In this document: positions 1 through 12,399 of the stretch, piece by piece
How the letters are laid out: the number at the start of each line of letters is the position of its first letter
Numbering within the stretch: position 1 is the first letter of the stretch
Assembly (NCBI GenBank): GCA_036874045.1
Contig: JAZBRI010000008.1
Coordinates: 7,827,001-7,891,000 of the forward strand
Length of the DNA stretch: 64,000 bases
From: Cymodocea nodosa
Taxonomy: Eukaryota; Streptophyta; Magnoliopsida; Alismatales; Cymodoceaceae
Reading direction: 5' to 3'
The notes under the pieces: generated by a model
Databases searched by the model: none
Told to the model about the DNA's origin: nothing
What the model saw: only the letters and a program-made list of their open reading frames with translations
Translations under genes and position numbers: made by a program

Positions 1-711
1 ATTTTGAGATTTCTATAGGGATTGGGATATTTCTCTATGATTTTCTCATTCTTCCTTTTTCTATGTAGAGCCTCTGTGAAGTATAGCTCATATCCTTTAC
101 TTATAGTAGTAGAATTGAAATTTCACGTTCAGCACATTCATCTACTTAATTTATAATTCATGATCCTACGCACTATTTCAAATTTAAATTACCCACATTC
201 TTCATTTTTTTTTGAATTTCCACGATCTCTACTTCGTAGAACAATCAAAAATCTTCTTTTTGGAGAACTATAGAATATATCTTCTAAGTTGCTTTTTTAG
301 TCGAATACTTATTATTTAAAATCTATAAAAATTCGAATACTTATTTGTAACTCTTCAAATTTTTCACTTGCAAAATACATGACTGAAACAAACAAATTTA
401 ATTTTTCATTAGTTATTTTATAAAATTTGAATAATTATTTATCTATACATAAAAACTCGAACAATTATCTAAATCTTCAACTTTTCTTTATCGAATGTAC
501 ATAGAAAACACGTAAAAACTTAAAATGTTAAAAACACGTGCAGATAATTTAACTATATGAGTTTTTAACATAATTTTTTAACTAATTTGAAACGTTAACT
601 ATAACTATATGACTTTTCAAAATATATTAACGGTTAACTGTATGACTTATATACTTAGACATATTTATAAACTTAATAAAAATATTTATTATTAAAATAA
701 AATTCCTAACA
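1..711 (-). repeat. 3' LTR of element F, partial
   Basis: On the plus strand it ends in CCTAACA at 705-711, the complement of the family-2 LTR start TGTTAGG. It aligns by eye with 9840-10576, including the shared stretches around TTTCTATAGGGATT and GTTCAGCAC. A pyrimidine-rich stretch just to its right (about 712-730) stands where the polypurine tract should be, but it is degenerate. A variant of the 24-bp dyad is visible at 334-357. Confidence 0.85.
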
Positions 712-968
712 ATTTGTCTTTTTTTGATAATAACAAAATCTAATAAGTCTAACTTTCTAAAAATTATTCTTCTCTTTTTTGTCATTATATAAAGCAAAAA
801 TCATATGAGGAAGAAAAAAATGTCTAAATATACAAATTTAAAAAAAACTTTAACTTTCACAAATAAACGTGGATACATAATAACTAAACATGCAAACAAT
901 TTTTTACGTCTAGCAACAAATTTTAAAATAAATGTTTCGATTTAATACATAATTTGTTTTTAAGTCTT

Positions 969-3560
969 TCATAAGCCTTTTTATCTTCTAAAAATATCTA
1001 ACAAAGTGTCTGAAATCTTTTATGTTATTTCTATACTAACTCTATTTACTTGATAACAATTTCTTGATTTAAGTCTGTAGTTCAGACTTGTGAAGGTTGC
1101 TGTATGTGTTTTGTTTGTCTATGTGTTGTTCTTGTTGTACTGATTGTTGTTCTTGTTGCTGATTATGTTGCTATTGTTTTGTTTGTTGCTGTTATTCTTG
1201 ATAATGGTCTTGCTACCTTTATCAAATTTTAGGTGGATCTGTCTTTTGGTATTTGTGTAGTTCTTTTGTAAAAAAAGATTGTGATTTTATCTTTTTTTGG
1301 GGTCAAGTTGTAAGATCTGTTTGACTTGCCATAATTCTTAATATTGTATTATCAAAAATAATTTACTCTACAAATTTAGAATATGATAAATAAAGACATC
1401 ATATCAGTTTATTTGAATGTGATTGATCAAGACATATGTTGCATAAAGACAGCACCTACTAAGTTCAACATCATAAACAAATTTTTGAAAAATTAAAGCA
1501 TGCAAGATCTTTATAATAAACCTTGCTTGGTCATTTAAATCATTTAACAATCATAATTTACTATTGACATCAAGATATTTTACTAATTATTTGACGTCTC
1601 ATCCTAATTGATAAACCTATTTTCTTTATGATAGTCTAACTCTATTTTTCAATCCAAGTACTTCATGCAATAATTCGGGAGTTAATTGAATATCTGATTC
1701 TTGCACATTTGAAATAGGAATATCTTCTACAATTAGTAAGTTTGAGTAAAAACAACTTACAATATCTGAAAGTGATAGATAACCTGACTGTTGTGGCAGT
1801 AAAGTCAATAACCCTTGAAATTCAAATATTTCTTGTATGTTTGCCATCATTTTAAATTTAACTGGTCATGTATATAAAATTGTAAAAGTTTTATAGTTAA
1901 TATACTTTTCATGATAGAAACTGTTTCTAAACCATAATAGCATATTATCTTCTAAATTCTGTTCAGGTTTTAGTATTTTCCTGTCATATATTTCTTCTGA
2001 CCTAGGACTTAACAATATCTTCATTAGCAATAATATTATCAGATCTTTCAGAATCAACAGTAGTTGCAAATTTGATACAAATTTCTAAAATATCTACAAT
2101 TGTCATATCAATAATATTTTGAACTTCATCTGTTTGAATTTCTTCAAACATTTCAACAATTGTCATTTGTGTATCATTATCGACAACTTTTATGTGAATA
2201 TTTTCAATTGTCTCAGCAACAGACATTTCTATAATATTGCCAACCTATTCTTCTATCTATACAACTGTATCAAACAACTACTTCTCATTGGAAAATACTT
2301 AATAGCAATTTTTGACATATTATCTTGTATTAAAGTAGTATTTTCTCTTAATGAGACTTCAACAGTATAATATTCTAATTGTAATCTTATATATTGTTGA
2401 TTATATATAGTTATTAACAAATAACATGTGTATTGTAGTAGACATAATTAGATATATACAAATCTATATAAGTAATTATATCAAATGTAATTTGTAACAA
2501 AAGTAGGAGATACTGTAAGAGAAATAATATCTGTACATATATCTTCTTTAGATGATATATCTTCAAAATTCATAAATTCTGTGTCTAAGTCATCAATGAT
2601 ATCATCTATATTATCAAAATATTCTTCAAAATTTCTTATATTTTCTATTTCTGTAGGATAACTACAAAATAAATCGTGTTACAATAGCATTTCTTGGAAA
2701 ACTATTCATCATATTAAAAGAAACATTATGTATTAATGTGACGCAATACTTTAAGGTGTAGATTTTCAATCTAAGGTTCATTACATCTGTTGGGATTTCA
2801 TCTATGAATTGTTCTTTAACATTTGCAATGAAACATAGCTTTCAATTTCTCAATGATTCTTCTCTTTGTTGTAAAATTTCTCTTTCACCTGTAATTAGTC
2901 TTAAATTTTCAATTTTTCTTTTCTTCCAACTATATGTCTGTAGTGATTTTTCTTTTTTAAGTGGTGCTAGGGTTTCTTTAACCTATCTTGTAAGTGACAC
3001 CTATAGGGTTGATGAACCTTCTTTAGTTTGTATTGGTTGTAATAATGGCATGTATAATTTCAAAGCTTCAACCTTTATCATTTTCAATCGATAAACTTTT
3101 TGACATTCATTTCGAATGCCTATTTTTCATATAGATGTTTTTGGTATTTCATCTAACATGGAAAATAATGTTGGGAATATATCTATGATAATTCACTATT
3201 AGCATTTCTATTAAGTGGTTTCCATTTCTTTTTGTAATAAGTAATAGACTGTATCGATTTGTTTGATAGTTGTCTAGAATTGGAAACAGTTTTAGGATTA
3301 GGTTGTAACGTTCTTTTCCATAAATTTAGTTCGAAAAGCTCTATTTGCTTTAGTTTGAATTGTGCTTCAGTATAGTTTCTAATAAATTTTCAATAGAAGT
3401 TTTTCTCTTCTTGAATAGATTTTATTATTGCATGTAAAATTTTAGAAGGAAAAGTGTACTGGGAATAAATATCTTGAATCTTACTTTCTATTTTTTTTAA
3501 TTTTATCTCTTTCTTCTGTACTTTGGTGAGTTTACCACATTCTCTTTTGTGTCTTGACAT
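969..3560 (-). pseudogene. aORF pseudogene of element F (extra ORF between pol and 3' LTR)
   Basis: It begins at an ATG (3558-3560, MSRHKREC) matching the starts of the D1 and D2 aORFs, and ends at a stop (969-971) matching D2's GL-stop. Many stops and frameshifts interrupt it. The middle block at 1626-1850 (IFEFQGLLTLLPQQ, then YSNLL and LTPELLHEVLGLKN) is the conserved core seen in all copies and resembles the 'putative plant transposon protein' domain known from plant retroelements. The C-terminal third (about 1090-1200) encodes a decayed Gln-rich tract. No function is established; in SIRE elements this position has been called envelope-like. Confidence 0.75.
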
Positions 3561-5179
3561 GATTGCAGATTTTCACACTATATTGTAGAACTTAGTGGAA
3601 GTAAGATTTTCAATTTAGGGTAATGAATGTAAAAATACGAAAGGTTGTCAATAAATATTTATAACTCTTCAAGTTTATAACTGAATAGTCAGATTCAATC
3701 ATTGAGTTCATAATTGTAAGATCCACTTTCAACAAGTAAATGCATAACTAACTCAAAAGGTTATGATAACTATTCAAGTTTACAACTTAGTAAACATAAA
3801 GACTTAGTATAACTCTACCATTTTACTATTTTAAAATAAGTTAAGTAAAAGAAATAAAGTGAAAAACTCGAAGACTTATGATAACTATTTATGTTTTTTC
3901 AAGCAGTAAAGTACATAACTATACGACAAACTAAAATAGTTATTATAGTATTTAATCTTAATAGGTAAAAGTATTGAAACAATAGTAAAAATATTTGTTT
4001 TTTACTTGATAACTGTTTGAGTTTCTTGGATAGATATGCAAAGAAGTCGAACATTTAAGTATAACTGCTTGAGTTTTCTATGAAGTAATAAATCATTAAA
4101 ACTAAAAAAAACTTAAGTAAAAACCTAATTATTTGAGTTTACACTAGGGTAAAAACATAATTGTTCGACAAACTCGGATGGTTATTTATATTATTTGCGA
4201 GATACTGTTAAAATAGAATGATAGATATCTAGAAAGTACTTAACTCAATTTTAGCTCAATTCAAACTATTTTTAACTCAATTCAATGTAATTCTATAGTT
4301 CATTTTGTTTAGTTCAGCTCCCCCTACATTAATGTATCATTTATAAACTATGACATACTTTAACTGGGTTGCCAAGTCCTATTATAGATTTTTCAGTTTA
4401 AGGCATATGATTTACTTTAAATGGATTGTCAAACCTAATTAAAAATTTTCAATTTAAATCAAGTGGCTGACATAAGTAGGTTGTCAAGTTCTATTATAGA
4501 TTTTTCAATTAAGTGTATTTTATCTCTCTTTTAGTTTTTCATAAAAGATAAGATAGTATTGAATAGAAGTTTAAAGTTTTTGAATTCAATTTAACCAGTT
4601 TGCCTTAAAAATAGATCATAGAAATATATTGTTGGATAAATTAAAAAATCATCAATGAGTATCCAACATAGAAAAGTAAATACAATACTATATGTCTAAA
4701 TAATAGATAATAACTAAAATTTACATTGATTATATATACAGTTCATAGTAGAATTGTCATAACATTTATAAAATAAATTAAACTTGAGTACATTACCTCT
4801 CCCTTTTTTTTATATATATTTTTAGTTACCTCCCACATATCATCTTTTTACGTGATTACGATTCTTTATTTAGGGGAAAAATAATCGGTTACTTAATGAT
4901 AAGTGAGAATAAACAACTATTTTATTTTTATTTTTGAAATCAGTAATCTTAATTACTTGTGTAAGGAGTTTTCAGTTAGCACATCTTAAATTAGTTGGTT
5001 TAAGTGATTAGGTTTAAGATCTTCCAATGAAATTAATAACTCAAGTAATTTTAGATTTTTTATTTTTAAAACACTTACAGCTATTTTGAGAACTTTATTA
5101 TATCATATCTTATATGAAGTCTTATTTATAATAGCTCTTAAATGTACCTTATTAATGACATAACATGTTGTGTGGATTG
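3561..5179 (-). other. Post-pol spacer of element F joined to an integrase remnant
   Basis: No gene is seen. The stretch 4790-5050 matches the D2 spacer at about 58,150-58,440, including a TACCTCCCACA polypyrimidine motif and the phrase AATGATAAGTGAGAA. From about 5060 to 5179 the sequence instead matches the D2 integrase at about 62,280-62,395. The roughly 3.8 kb that separates these points in D2 (reverse transcriptase and RNase H, counting D2's own solo LTR) has therefore been lost, with the junction near 5050. Confidence 0.65.
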
Positions 5180-6285
5180 TGTTAGAAATTTTGTTTTAAT
5201 GATGAATATTTTACTAAAGTTTATAAAGAAGTCTAAGTATAATAGTTGTATAGTTAGGTGTTAACATATTTTAAAAAGTCGTATAGTTATAAGTTAACGT
5301 TTCTAGTTAGTCGAAGTGTTATGTTAAAAACTCATATAGTTAAGTTATCTACACGTGTGTTTTTGATGTTGTAAGTTTTCAAGTGTTTTCTATATGTGTA
5401 TTCGGTAAAGAAAAGTTGAAGAGTTAGATAACTGTTCGAGTTTTTTATGTATGAATGGATAACTGCTTGAGTTTTATAATGTAACTAACGAACAGTTAAG
5501 ATTTGTTGTTTTAGTTACGTGTTTTGCGGATGGAAAAACTTGAAGAGTTACGAATAAATGTTTAAATTTTTATAGGTCTTAAAAGATAAGTGTTCGACTA
5601 AAGCAATGATTTAAAGATATATTTTATAAATCTTCAAGGAGAAGATTTTTGATTGTTCTACAACAGGAGATTATGGAAATCCAAAAAGACAATGAAGATT
5701 GCAGATAATTTAAATTTGAATTAGTACGTGAGATCATGAATTATAGATTAAGTGGATGAATATGCTAAACGTGAAATCACAGTTCTATTACTATAAATAA
5801 AGGGTACGAGTTACACTTTATTCATCTTAAAAAATTATATCCCTACATCAATCTTTGAAATCCCAATTTCAAGAGAAAAGTCCTCAAAATTCTCCAACAT
5901 TCGATAGAGATCGAATTCCAAGTAAATTCAGAAGAAAAGTTGCAACGAAGGAAGTCTTAAAGATTTGAAGATAGGAGAAAAAAAGATATAGAAGTTGAGT
6001 AAAAATTCAAAAGAATTAGAAGCTACATACAAAGGTTCAAGTTTAAAAATACAATTCAAACAAGATTAGAATAAAGTTTTATTTCATATTTGAATTGTAT
6101 CTTGGATTACATTGTATCTGAATCAATAAGTAGAGAATTATATTGAAAATGACTGTAAATTCTTTTTTTACCAATAAAAATTAGAATTATATTTATGAGT
6201 ATTTTATATTCTTATTTTATTCACTAGAAATTTTTTAATTTCTAAAGATACAATTCACCCCTCCTTGTGATACCACGATCTTACA
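5180..6285 (+). mobile_element. Family-2 solo LTR inserted in the integrase of element F
   Basis: It starts TGTTAGAAATTTTG and ends TCTTACA, the family-2 LTR ends, on the plus strand and so opposite to its host element F. Flanks are GATTG (5175-5179) and GTTTG (6286-6290), a 5-bp TSD with one mismatch. Integrase similarity continues on both sides. No internal region or second LTR is present, so it is a solo LTR, presumably left by LTR-LTR recombination. A TATAAATA motif lies near 5798. The dyad variant is at about 5540-5563. Confidence 0.85.
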
Positions 6286-7300
6286 GTTTGTTTTTGCTTA
6301 GAAAAATAAGGATGACTTATTTTCATTGAATATAATTATGACCATTTGTTAAAGTGATTTATTTTTTATTTCTACTATTTTATTTTGTAAAGGAATTTTA
6401 AGAAATGAATACTTATGAAATTTTATGATCTATACCTAACTCTTCATAAAAGATGTCTATTTGATTATTATCAAATTCTGTACTATGATTACTTCTAAGT
6501 TTTTGAATTTTAACATTTTTTTCATTCTCAACCTTATTGTAAAATACCTTAAAAATTTCAAAAACTTTAGTTTTATTTTCTAGAAAATAAACCCTAAGTG
6601 AACTTAGAATAATCATCAATTAGTACAAAAATATAACGTTTACCTCTTAGACTGGTTGTTCTAGTTGGTTTGAATAAATCCATATGTACTAATTCTAATA
6701 CTCTTTTACTTGTTATTTCATTTACTAATTTAAAGAATGTTTTATGTTGTTTTCCTAATTGACATGCATTATGTATAAACTCATTTAAGTAATCAATATT
6801 AGGTAAACCCCTGATTAGTTTCTTTCTAGACAGTTTTTCTAGTAATTTTAAATTTAAGTGACCTAACATTTTATATCATAAAATAACTTTGTTTGATTTT
6901 GCAATTAAACAAGTACTGTCATTTTCAATATCAAAAGATAAATTTAGAATACAAATTGATCATTTCTTATATGTTATAAATAAAATTTCATTTGTATTTT
7001 TGTCTACAATTTTACATGAATTATTTTTAAAGATTGCTTTGTAAAATTTTATTAAGATAGGAATACTCAACAAATTAAAGTTTAAATTTTCTACTAATAA
7101 GACATCATTAACAAAATGTTTTTCAATTACCTGTACCTTGCCAAACTCAGATTTTTGTCTTACTTTTATTTTCAAAGGTAATTTATCCATTATTGGTCTT
7201 TTTAATTTCTGTAAGCAATCTTCTATCTTCAGTCATATGGTTGGATGTTTCACTATCTATTATTTATTTTGATTTGTTTACCTATAAAATAATTAAAAAA
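6286..7300 (-). pseudogene. pol remnant of element F: protease, GAG-pre-integrase, integrase
   Basis: On the minus strand the protease comes first (about 7250 down to 6960). Its catalytic D-S-G motif reads D-S-E (IDSETSNHM), which would abolish aspartic-protease activity. GAG-pre-integrase follows (LGHLNLKLLEKLSRKKLIRGL, then NACQLGKQHKT), then the integrase start (LELVHMDLFKPTRTTSLRGK, VLIDDYSKFT, KLRSNHSTEFDNNQID), which carries the two Asp of the D,D,E triad. Several stops and frameshifts are present. It is interrupted by the solo LTR at 6285. Confidence 0.85.
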
Positions 7301-9360
7301 AGATTTTATTTCTTGAAATCTATTTCTAAGTGGGTCTAAAATGTTAGAAGGAGAGATACCATAAAAATCAATATCTTTCAATTTCAACTTGTTTTCTGAT
7401 AACTATTTTTTCATTTATAAATCTTATCATTATAATTGTTAGAAAATTTATTTCCATGTACTCTAGAGTCAAAATTTTCATATCTAATATTCTTTAATTA
7501 TTGATTTTTTACAGGAATGTTTCAATACCTGATTTTATTCAGATATAAAGAAAATTGATCAAAGATATTTAAATTTTTATTTTCAAAGAACTTAGCTTGA
7601 TTCTTCTGAAAATTTCTTTTAGGATTTTTAGATATTGTATCATTGCTTATGTGTTGTAATTTATCTACTTGCACATATTTATCACCTTTCTTAACTACAC
7701 AAGGGATAATTTTTCTTTTCTTATCCTTAGTATTTGAAATAAAAATATTAATTTTAAAAGTACTGTCATGCATTATATAATTTTCAGAAGACATCATCTA
7801 ATCCAATATTATATTTTTCTACATTTGATATTTTGCTATTAAATTTATTTGTTATAGTTTAACTATCATTTTATTTACTTAAAGTAGCTTTTTGATCACA
7901 AACCTTAAGTTTTAATATATTAATTTCAGAATTAAGAACCATAATAGTCAAATTTAAATTTTCAACTTCAGAAATCATTTTCTTCTTACCAGTAACTAAA
8001 TTTTTACAATTAGTATGCAAGTCCTTTTTAATTATTTTAAACTTTAAAATCTCCTATCTATGTTTTTGATTTTCTTCTTTAAATTTATTCAATATAGAAT
8101 TCAGAAAATCAATTTTATTTTCGATTTCATCTAGTAATTTCCTAGTATTCTTAATTTCTGATTTTGATCTATTGTACTTTTTGGCTAGTTTATTATATTC
8201 AACAGGTAATCTATTAAAATTATCATAACTAACATCAGGATTAGAAGGTATCTCACTGAAATTTGCTATAAAGCATACATTTTTTAAATTCTCTTTTTTT
8301 GAATCTAAACTTTATGATGATTCACTTTTTGATGTTAAATTTTTCTTTTCTTCACCTTATAAAAAAGTGGAGTTATCTTACGTCATTTTCAATGCTCTTC
8401 TCTTTTTGAACTTTTTATTCTTATCTACTCTAAAACTCTTTCTTTTTATTTCTGTTGAGAGTGCAATCAGTTTGAAAGTAATCCGACTTGTTGCATTTGT
8501 AGTATATGATTTTATCCTTTTGAAATAACTTATTCTCCACATCTTTAGATGTCTTTGCTGACTTAAAGTTTTTATATTTCTTTAACAGTTTTCTAAATTT
8601 TCTGGTTAATAAAAGTAAATCTTCATCAGAATTACTAGTGACTTTTGAGATTGTATTAACCTTAAAGGTTAGATATTTTCTAGGATTCTTTCCTTTTGAA
8701 TCTAAATGCTGTACTTCATAGGTTGTAAGATTTTATATGAGATCATTTAGAGTATATTTATTTAAATATTTGGACTTCTCGATAGATGTTTTTTGAGCTT
8801 AAATCTTTAGTTAAAGATCTAAAGATCTTTCTAATTAAGTTTTTTTCTTTGAATTTTTTGTCTAATGATTTTAATAAATTTACAATCTCGAGAAAAAGGA
8901 AAAATATATTAGAGATACATTTATTTTCATGTATTTTAAATAGCTTATATTTATGTATTAACATATTAATTTTAAATTCCTTAATCTAGTTAGTACTTTC
9001 ATTAGCAACTTCTAATACATGTCATGCTTCATGTGCAGTTTGATATGCAGAAATTTTATTAAATTAATCATGAGATAAAATACAAAATAAGATGTTTAAA
9101 CCTTTAGCATTCAGTGTCATTTACTTATTTTCATCAAAAGTTCATATATTATATGGAGTCGTAACTAACATTATAAGATTGTTAATTATGTGTCATAATT
9201 TAAAATCTATAGACTGAAAGAATACTTACATCTTATATTTTTAATAGCTATAATTGCTACCTTCAAATATAGGATGAGTAGTAGTCTGTCCTTCAGTCAT
9301 TACTAAGATTTCATTATTTGAAATGTTAGTCATTTTAAATAGAGAATAAATAAATCATTC
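7301..9360 (-). pseudogene. gag remnant of element F
   Basis: The order matches gag of elements A and B. The N-terminal copia gag region lies at about 9350-8640 (phrases like HKYKLFKIHE and RKIFRSL). A zinc-knuckle region follows at about 8470-8520, where Cys/His residues can still be traced around YYKCNKSDYFQTDC. Then come a Ser/acidic-rich stretch, a coiled-coil-like stretch rich in Lys, Asn and Glu, and a C-terminal block (MMSSENYIMHDSTFKINIF, KKGDKYVQVDK) shared with D2. There are numerous stops, and no long open frame remains. Confidence 0.75.
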
Positions 9361-9414
9361 TAACTTATAAAAAGAAAAACTGATTCTTATAAATTTTGAT
9401 ATCAATTATACGAC

Positions 9415-10576
9415 TGTAGTATCACAAGAAAGAGGGTGGATTATGTCTTTAGTATTTAATATTCTAGTGAATAAAATAAGTACACAAAATATTCATTATT
9501 TGTAATTCTAAACTTTCTTATTGATAAAGTAAGAATTTACAATTGTTTTAATATAATTCCCTATTTGTTGATTCTAATATAATTTTTCTGAGTTACAATT
9601 CAATACAAAATAAGATCTAACTTATTCTAACCTTGATTGAATTGTATATTTAATCCTGAGTTTTTGCATGTAGCTTCTTATTTTTTTATATTTTTTGCTT
9701 TACTTCTGTATCTCTTTACTTTCTTCAAATCTCTTAAACTTACTCTATGTTGACCCTTTCTCTGATTTGCTTGGGATTCAATGTAATTCCTCTACTTTGA
9801 TTGAGATTCCACTACTTTGATTTGGATTCCTTTGCTTTGTGTTCAATTTTTGGAATTCTGAGATTTCTATAGGGATTAGAATCTTTCTTTATGATTTTCT
9901 TATATTTCCTTTTTCTATGTAGAGCCTATGTAAAGTATAGCTTGTACCTTTTACTTATAGTGGTAGAACTAAAGTTTTACGTTTAGCACGTTCATCCACT
10001 TAATTTATAATTGATGATCTTACATATTATTTTAAATTTAAATTATCCATGTTTTTTACTGTCTTTTTGAATTTTCACGATTTTCATTTCGTAGAATAAT
10101 TGAAAATCTTCTTTTTAAAGAATTGTAAAATATATCTTCTTAGTCGTCTCTTTAGTTGAACACTTATTTTTTAAAACTCATAAAAACTCTAACACTTATC
10201 TGTAACTTATCGAATTTTCTATCTATAAAAGATGTGACTGAAACAAATAAATTTAACTTTTCGTTAGTCACTTTATAAAACTCAAACAGTTATCTATTTA
10301 TGTATAAAAATTTGAACAGTTATCTAACTTTTCAACTTTTCTTATCGAATGTATATGAAAAATATGTGAAATTTAAAACATTAAAAATATATGTGCAGAT
10401 AACTTAATTATACGAGTTTTTAACATTACTCTTCGATTAACTTGAAACGTTAATTATAACTATACGACTTTTTAAAATATGTTAATGTCTAATTGTACGA
10501 TTGATATACTTAAACTTATTTAGATTTATTTATAAATTTAATAAAAATATTCATCGTCAAAACAAGATTCCTAACA
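9415..10576 (-). repeat. 5' LTR of element F (1,162 bp)
   Basis: It begins TGTAGTATCACAAG and ends CCTAACA on the plus strand, the complement of TGTTAGG...TACA. The primer-binding site expected just left of it is decayed (TTGATATCAATT near 9397). It shares with D1, D2 and the solo LTR the internal phrases around TTCTTAGTCG and AACTTAATTATACGAG. It is about 40 bp shorter than the D2 LTR (1,204 bp). Confidence 0.87.
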
Positions 10577-10939
10577 CTTTTTTCTCCAATCAAACCCTAA
10601 GAACAAGGTTTCTCATCCTTTAACCGATTTCCAGCCATTGCTGCCATTGTCTTGGTCTGTCACCATTGTCATACGTCTTTTTGTTGTTCACCGCCATTGC
10701 ATACCTTGCTGTTGTTGTCATCACAATTGCCCTTTCTACCATCATCAGCCTATTTTTCACCGTTGGTCAGTTTTTGTTCACCACCAAAAGTATTAGCACT
10801 CTATTGCCCTTTGTAGGATATATTTATTGATTTTTTATTTTTCCTTTATTTTATACATGTTTCTAAACTTGTATTTTTTCAAGTGTAAAGATGATTTTAT
10901 ATTAATTTAAGTTTGTATTTTATTTTTTTACTTTGTAGA
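10577..10939. other. Short gap between element F and the hAT relic
   Basis: No gene is seen. The stretch has CCAT/GCC-rich low-complexity sequence at about 10,620-10,780 (repeats of CCATTG and CACC), of the kind found in plant 5' untranslated exons. It ends in a splice-acceptor-like TTTGTAG immediately before the hAT ATG, so it may be the old 5' untranslated exon and intron of the hAT element. This is inference. Confidence 0.35.
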
Positions 10940-12345
10940 ATGGCTGGAAGAAAACATCCATGTTGGAAGTATGTCACTTTGGAAGATCTAAACAACACAA
11001 ATAATATCGCCTGCATATTTTGTAGCAAGGTGAATAGGGGTGGTATTGATTGTACTCATGGACTTCTTACTGGTGGTTGTAAAAATTTCATAGCATGTCT
11101 CAAGGTTTCTAGAGATGTGCAAGAAGTGAGAGCATATGTTTGTGGTAAGAGGGCAACAAAAAATGAGAACTATGATTCTCCTACTTGGACATCAGATTTG
11201 TGCTACAATGCAATAGATTATATAACAAAGATTCAAGTGATTGTGTGATTTTTGATGTTGCATAAAGCAGAAACAGAATGGATGTGGTGGTGGAAGTGGA
11301 TCTACCTTATCCAAATAAAGCACCTACGGCCACTTGATAGATTTTTCTTTCTCAAGATCCAAAGTTAGCTCTGGGAGAAAAGAAAAATAAATTGAAGTCA
11401 AAGCAATTTACAATGAATGAAGTGTATAAGGTAGAGATTGCTCCTTGCAATACATAACAAGGTGGGTTACCACAATAGCATTCCATTCAATACTGGAAGA
11501 GGTCTATCACAATGAATAGTAATATATATAAAATCCAAACTTAGCAATGTGAGAAATGAAATATAAGTTGAAGTCAAAACAACTCACAATGAATGAAGTG
11601 TACAAGGTAGAAATATTACTGTGCAAGACATAACAAGGTGGTTTTACTGTAATAGGGCTATCACAGTGAATAGTTATATGTATAGCCTTTCATTTGTCTT
11701 GAATATGATGAAGGAATTCACACATCAAAGAAATCTATTAAAACCTATGTTGCTAGATTTACCACAGTTTACTTTATACTTCAAAACATTCATCAACAAA
11801 AATTCAATTTGAGGAATTCATTTACTTTAGAAAGGTGTACTTGTAGATGAGAAAAAGATTTAGAAGGAAGAAAGGTGATAGAGATGTTAATGCCCTCTTT
11901 TTGGAATAGTATTGTCTATATACTTAAAAGCCAAAGGAGCTTTGGTCAAAGTTTTTTGCTTTGTTGATTCAGAGAGTAGGCTTGTTGTAAGATACATCTA
12001 TAAGGCAATGGATGGCCACAGAAGTAATCATGAAAGCATTCAACAACAATGACAATATATATGATGAAACTTTTGATATTGTTGATAAAAGGGATTGCCA
12101 ACTTCATATGTCATTACATGTTACTGGTTACTGTTTGAAACTAAAGTTATCTTATGACAATCTGAATTTGGAGTCCTGACGTTATGTTAGGCCTCTTCTA
12201 TGTTATTACTAGATTGATACCTGGTTAAGATGCTCAAGATAGCATATAAGATGTTATTGTATATAGAGATCAAGGGACACTTTGGAATGTCATTAGCAAT
12301 CAGGCTTGGGAAGAAGAAAACATGATACTAAATTTCTAGACTCTA
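10940..12345 (+). pseudogene. hAT-superfamily transposase relic (BED zinc finger to central region)
   Basis: The first about 100 residues are open. They start MAGRKHPCWKYV and carry a BED-type finger: CIFCSKVNRGG supplies the two Cys, but the usual His region is altered (LLTGGCKNFIACLKV). After a stop, degenerate blocks follow in the order expected for plant hAT proteins. These are a linker like QFTMNEVYK, a block like ITRWFYCNRAITVNS (11,630s), a block like LVKVFCFVDSESRLVVRYIYKAMD (about 11,945-12,020), one like DIVDKRDCQLHMSLHVTGY, and a final block near YRDQGTLWNVISNQAWEEEN (about 12,260-12,325). Stops and frameshifts show it is dead. Terminal inverted repeats were not located. Confidence 0.8.
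11356..11690 (+). repeat. Imperfect tandem duplication of about 181 bp within the hAT relic
   Basis: The stretch from about 11,356 (ATCCAAAGTTAGC...) is repeated from about 11,537 (ATCCAAACTTAGC...). Both copies contain AATGAATGAAGTGTA and, further on, CATAACAAGGTGG. The repeat covers the coding block just before the conserved RWFY region, so that block occurs twice. The copies have diverged substantially, which makes the duplication old. Confidence 0.75.
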
Positions 12346-12399
12346 CTTATCTTGTAAATTACTTAATTTATTTTACAAAATTTTTCATTCTTCTCTTTT

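Larger units (their letters stand above)
1..10576 (-). mobile_element. Element F: decayed SIRE-like Ty1/copia retrotransposon, family 2 (left end outside window)
   Basis: Read on the minus strand the order is 5' LTR (9415-10576), gag, protease, GAG-pre-integrase, integrase, spacer, aORF and 3' LTR (entering the window at 711). Both LTRs share the family-2 ends, reading TGTTAGG at the start and TACA at the end. Reverse transcriptase and RNase H are missing: integrase similarity near 5060-5179 runs straight into post-pol spacer. Dense stop codons and many small differences between the LTRs mark it as the oldest of the well-preserved copia copies here. A solo LTR (5180-6285) is nested inside. 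The left end and its TSD lie outside the window. Confidence 0.88.

Noticed and set aside
10577..10939. First exon of the O-fucosyltransferase gene
   Set aside because: No signal-anchor coding frame and no donor in register; the sequence leads into the hAT start instead.
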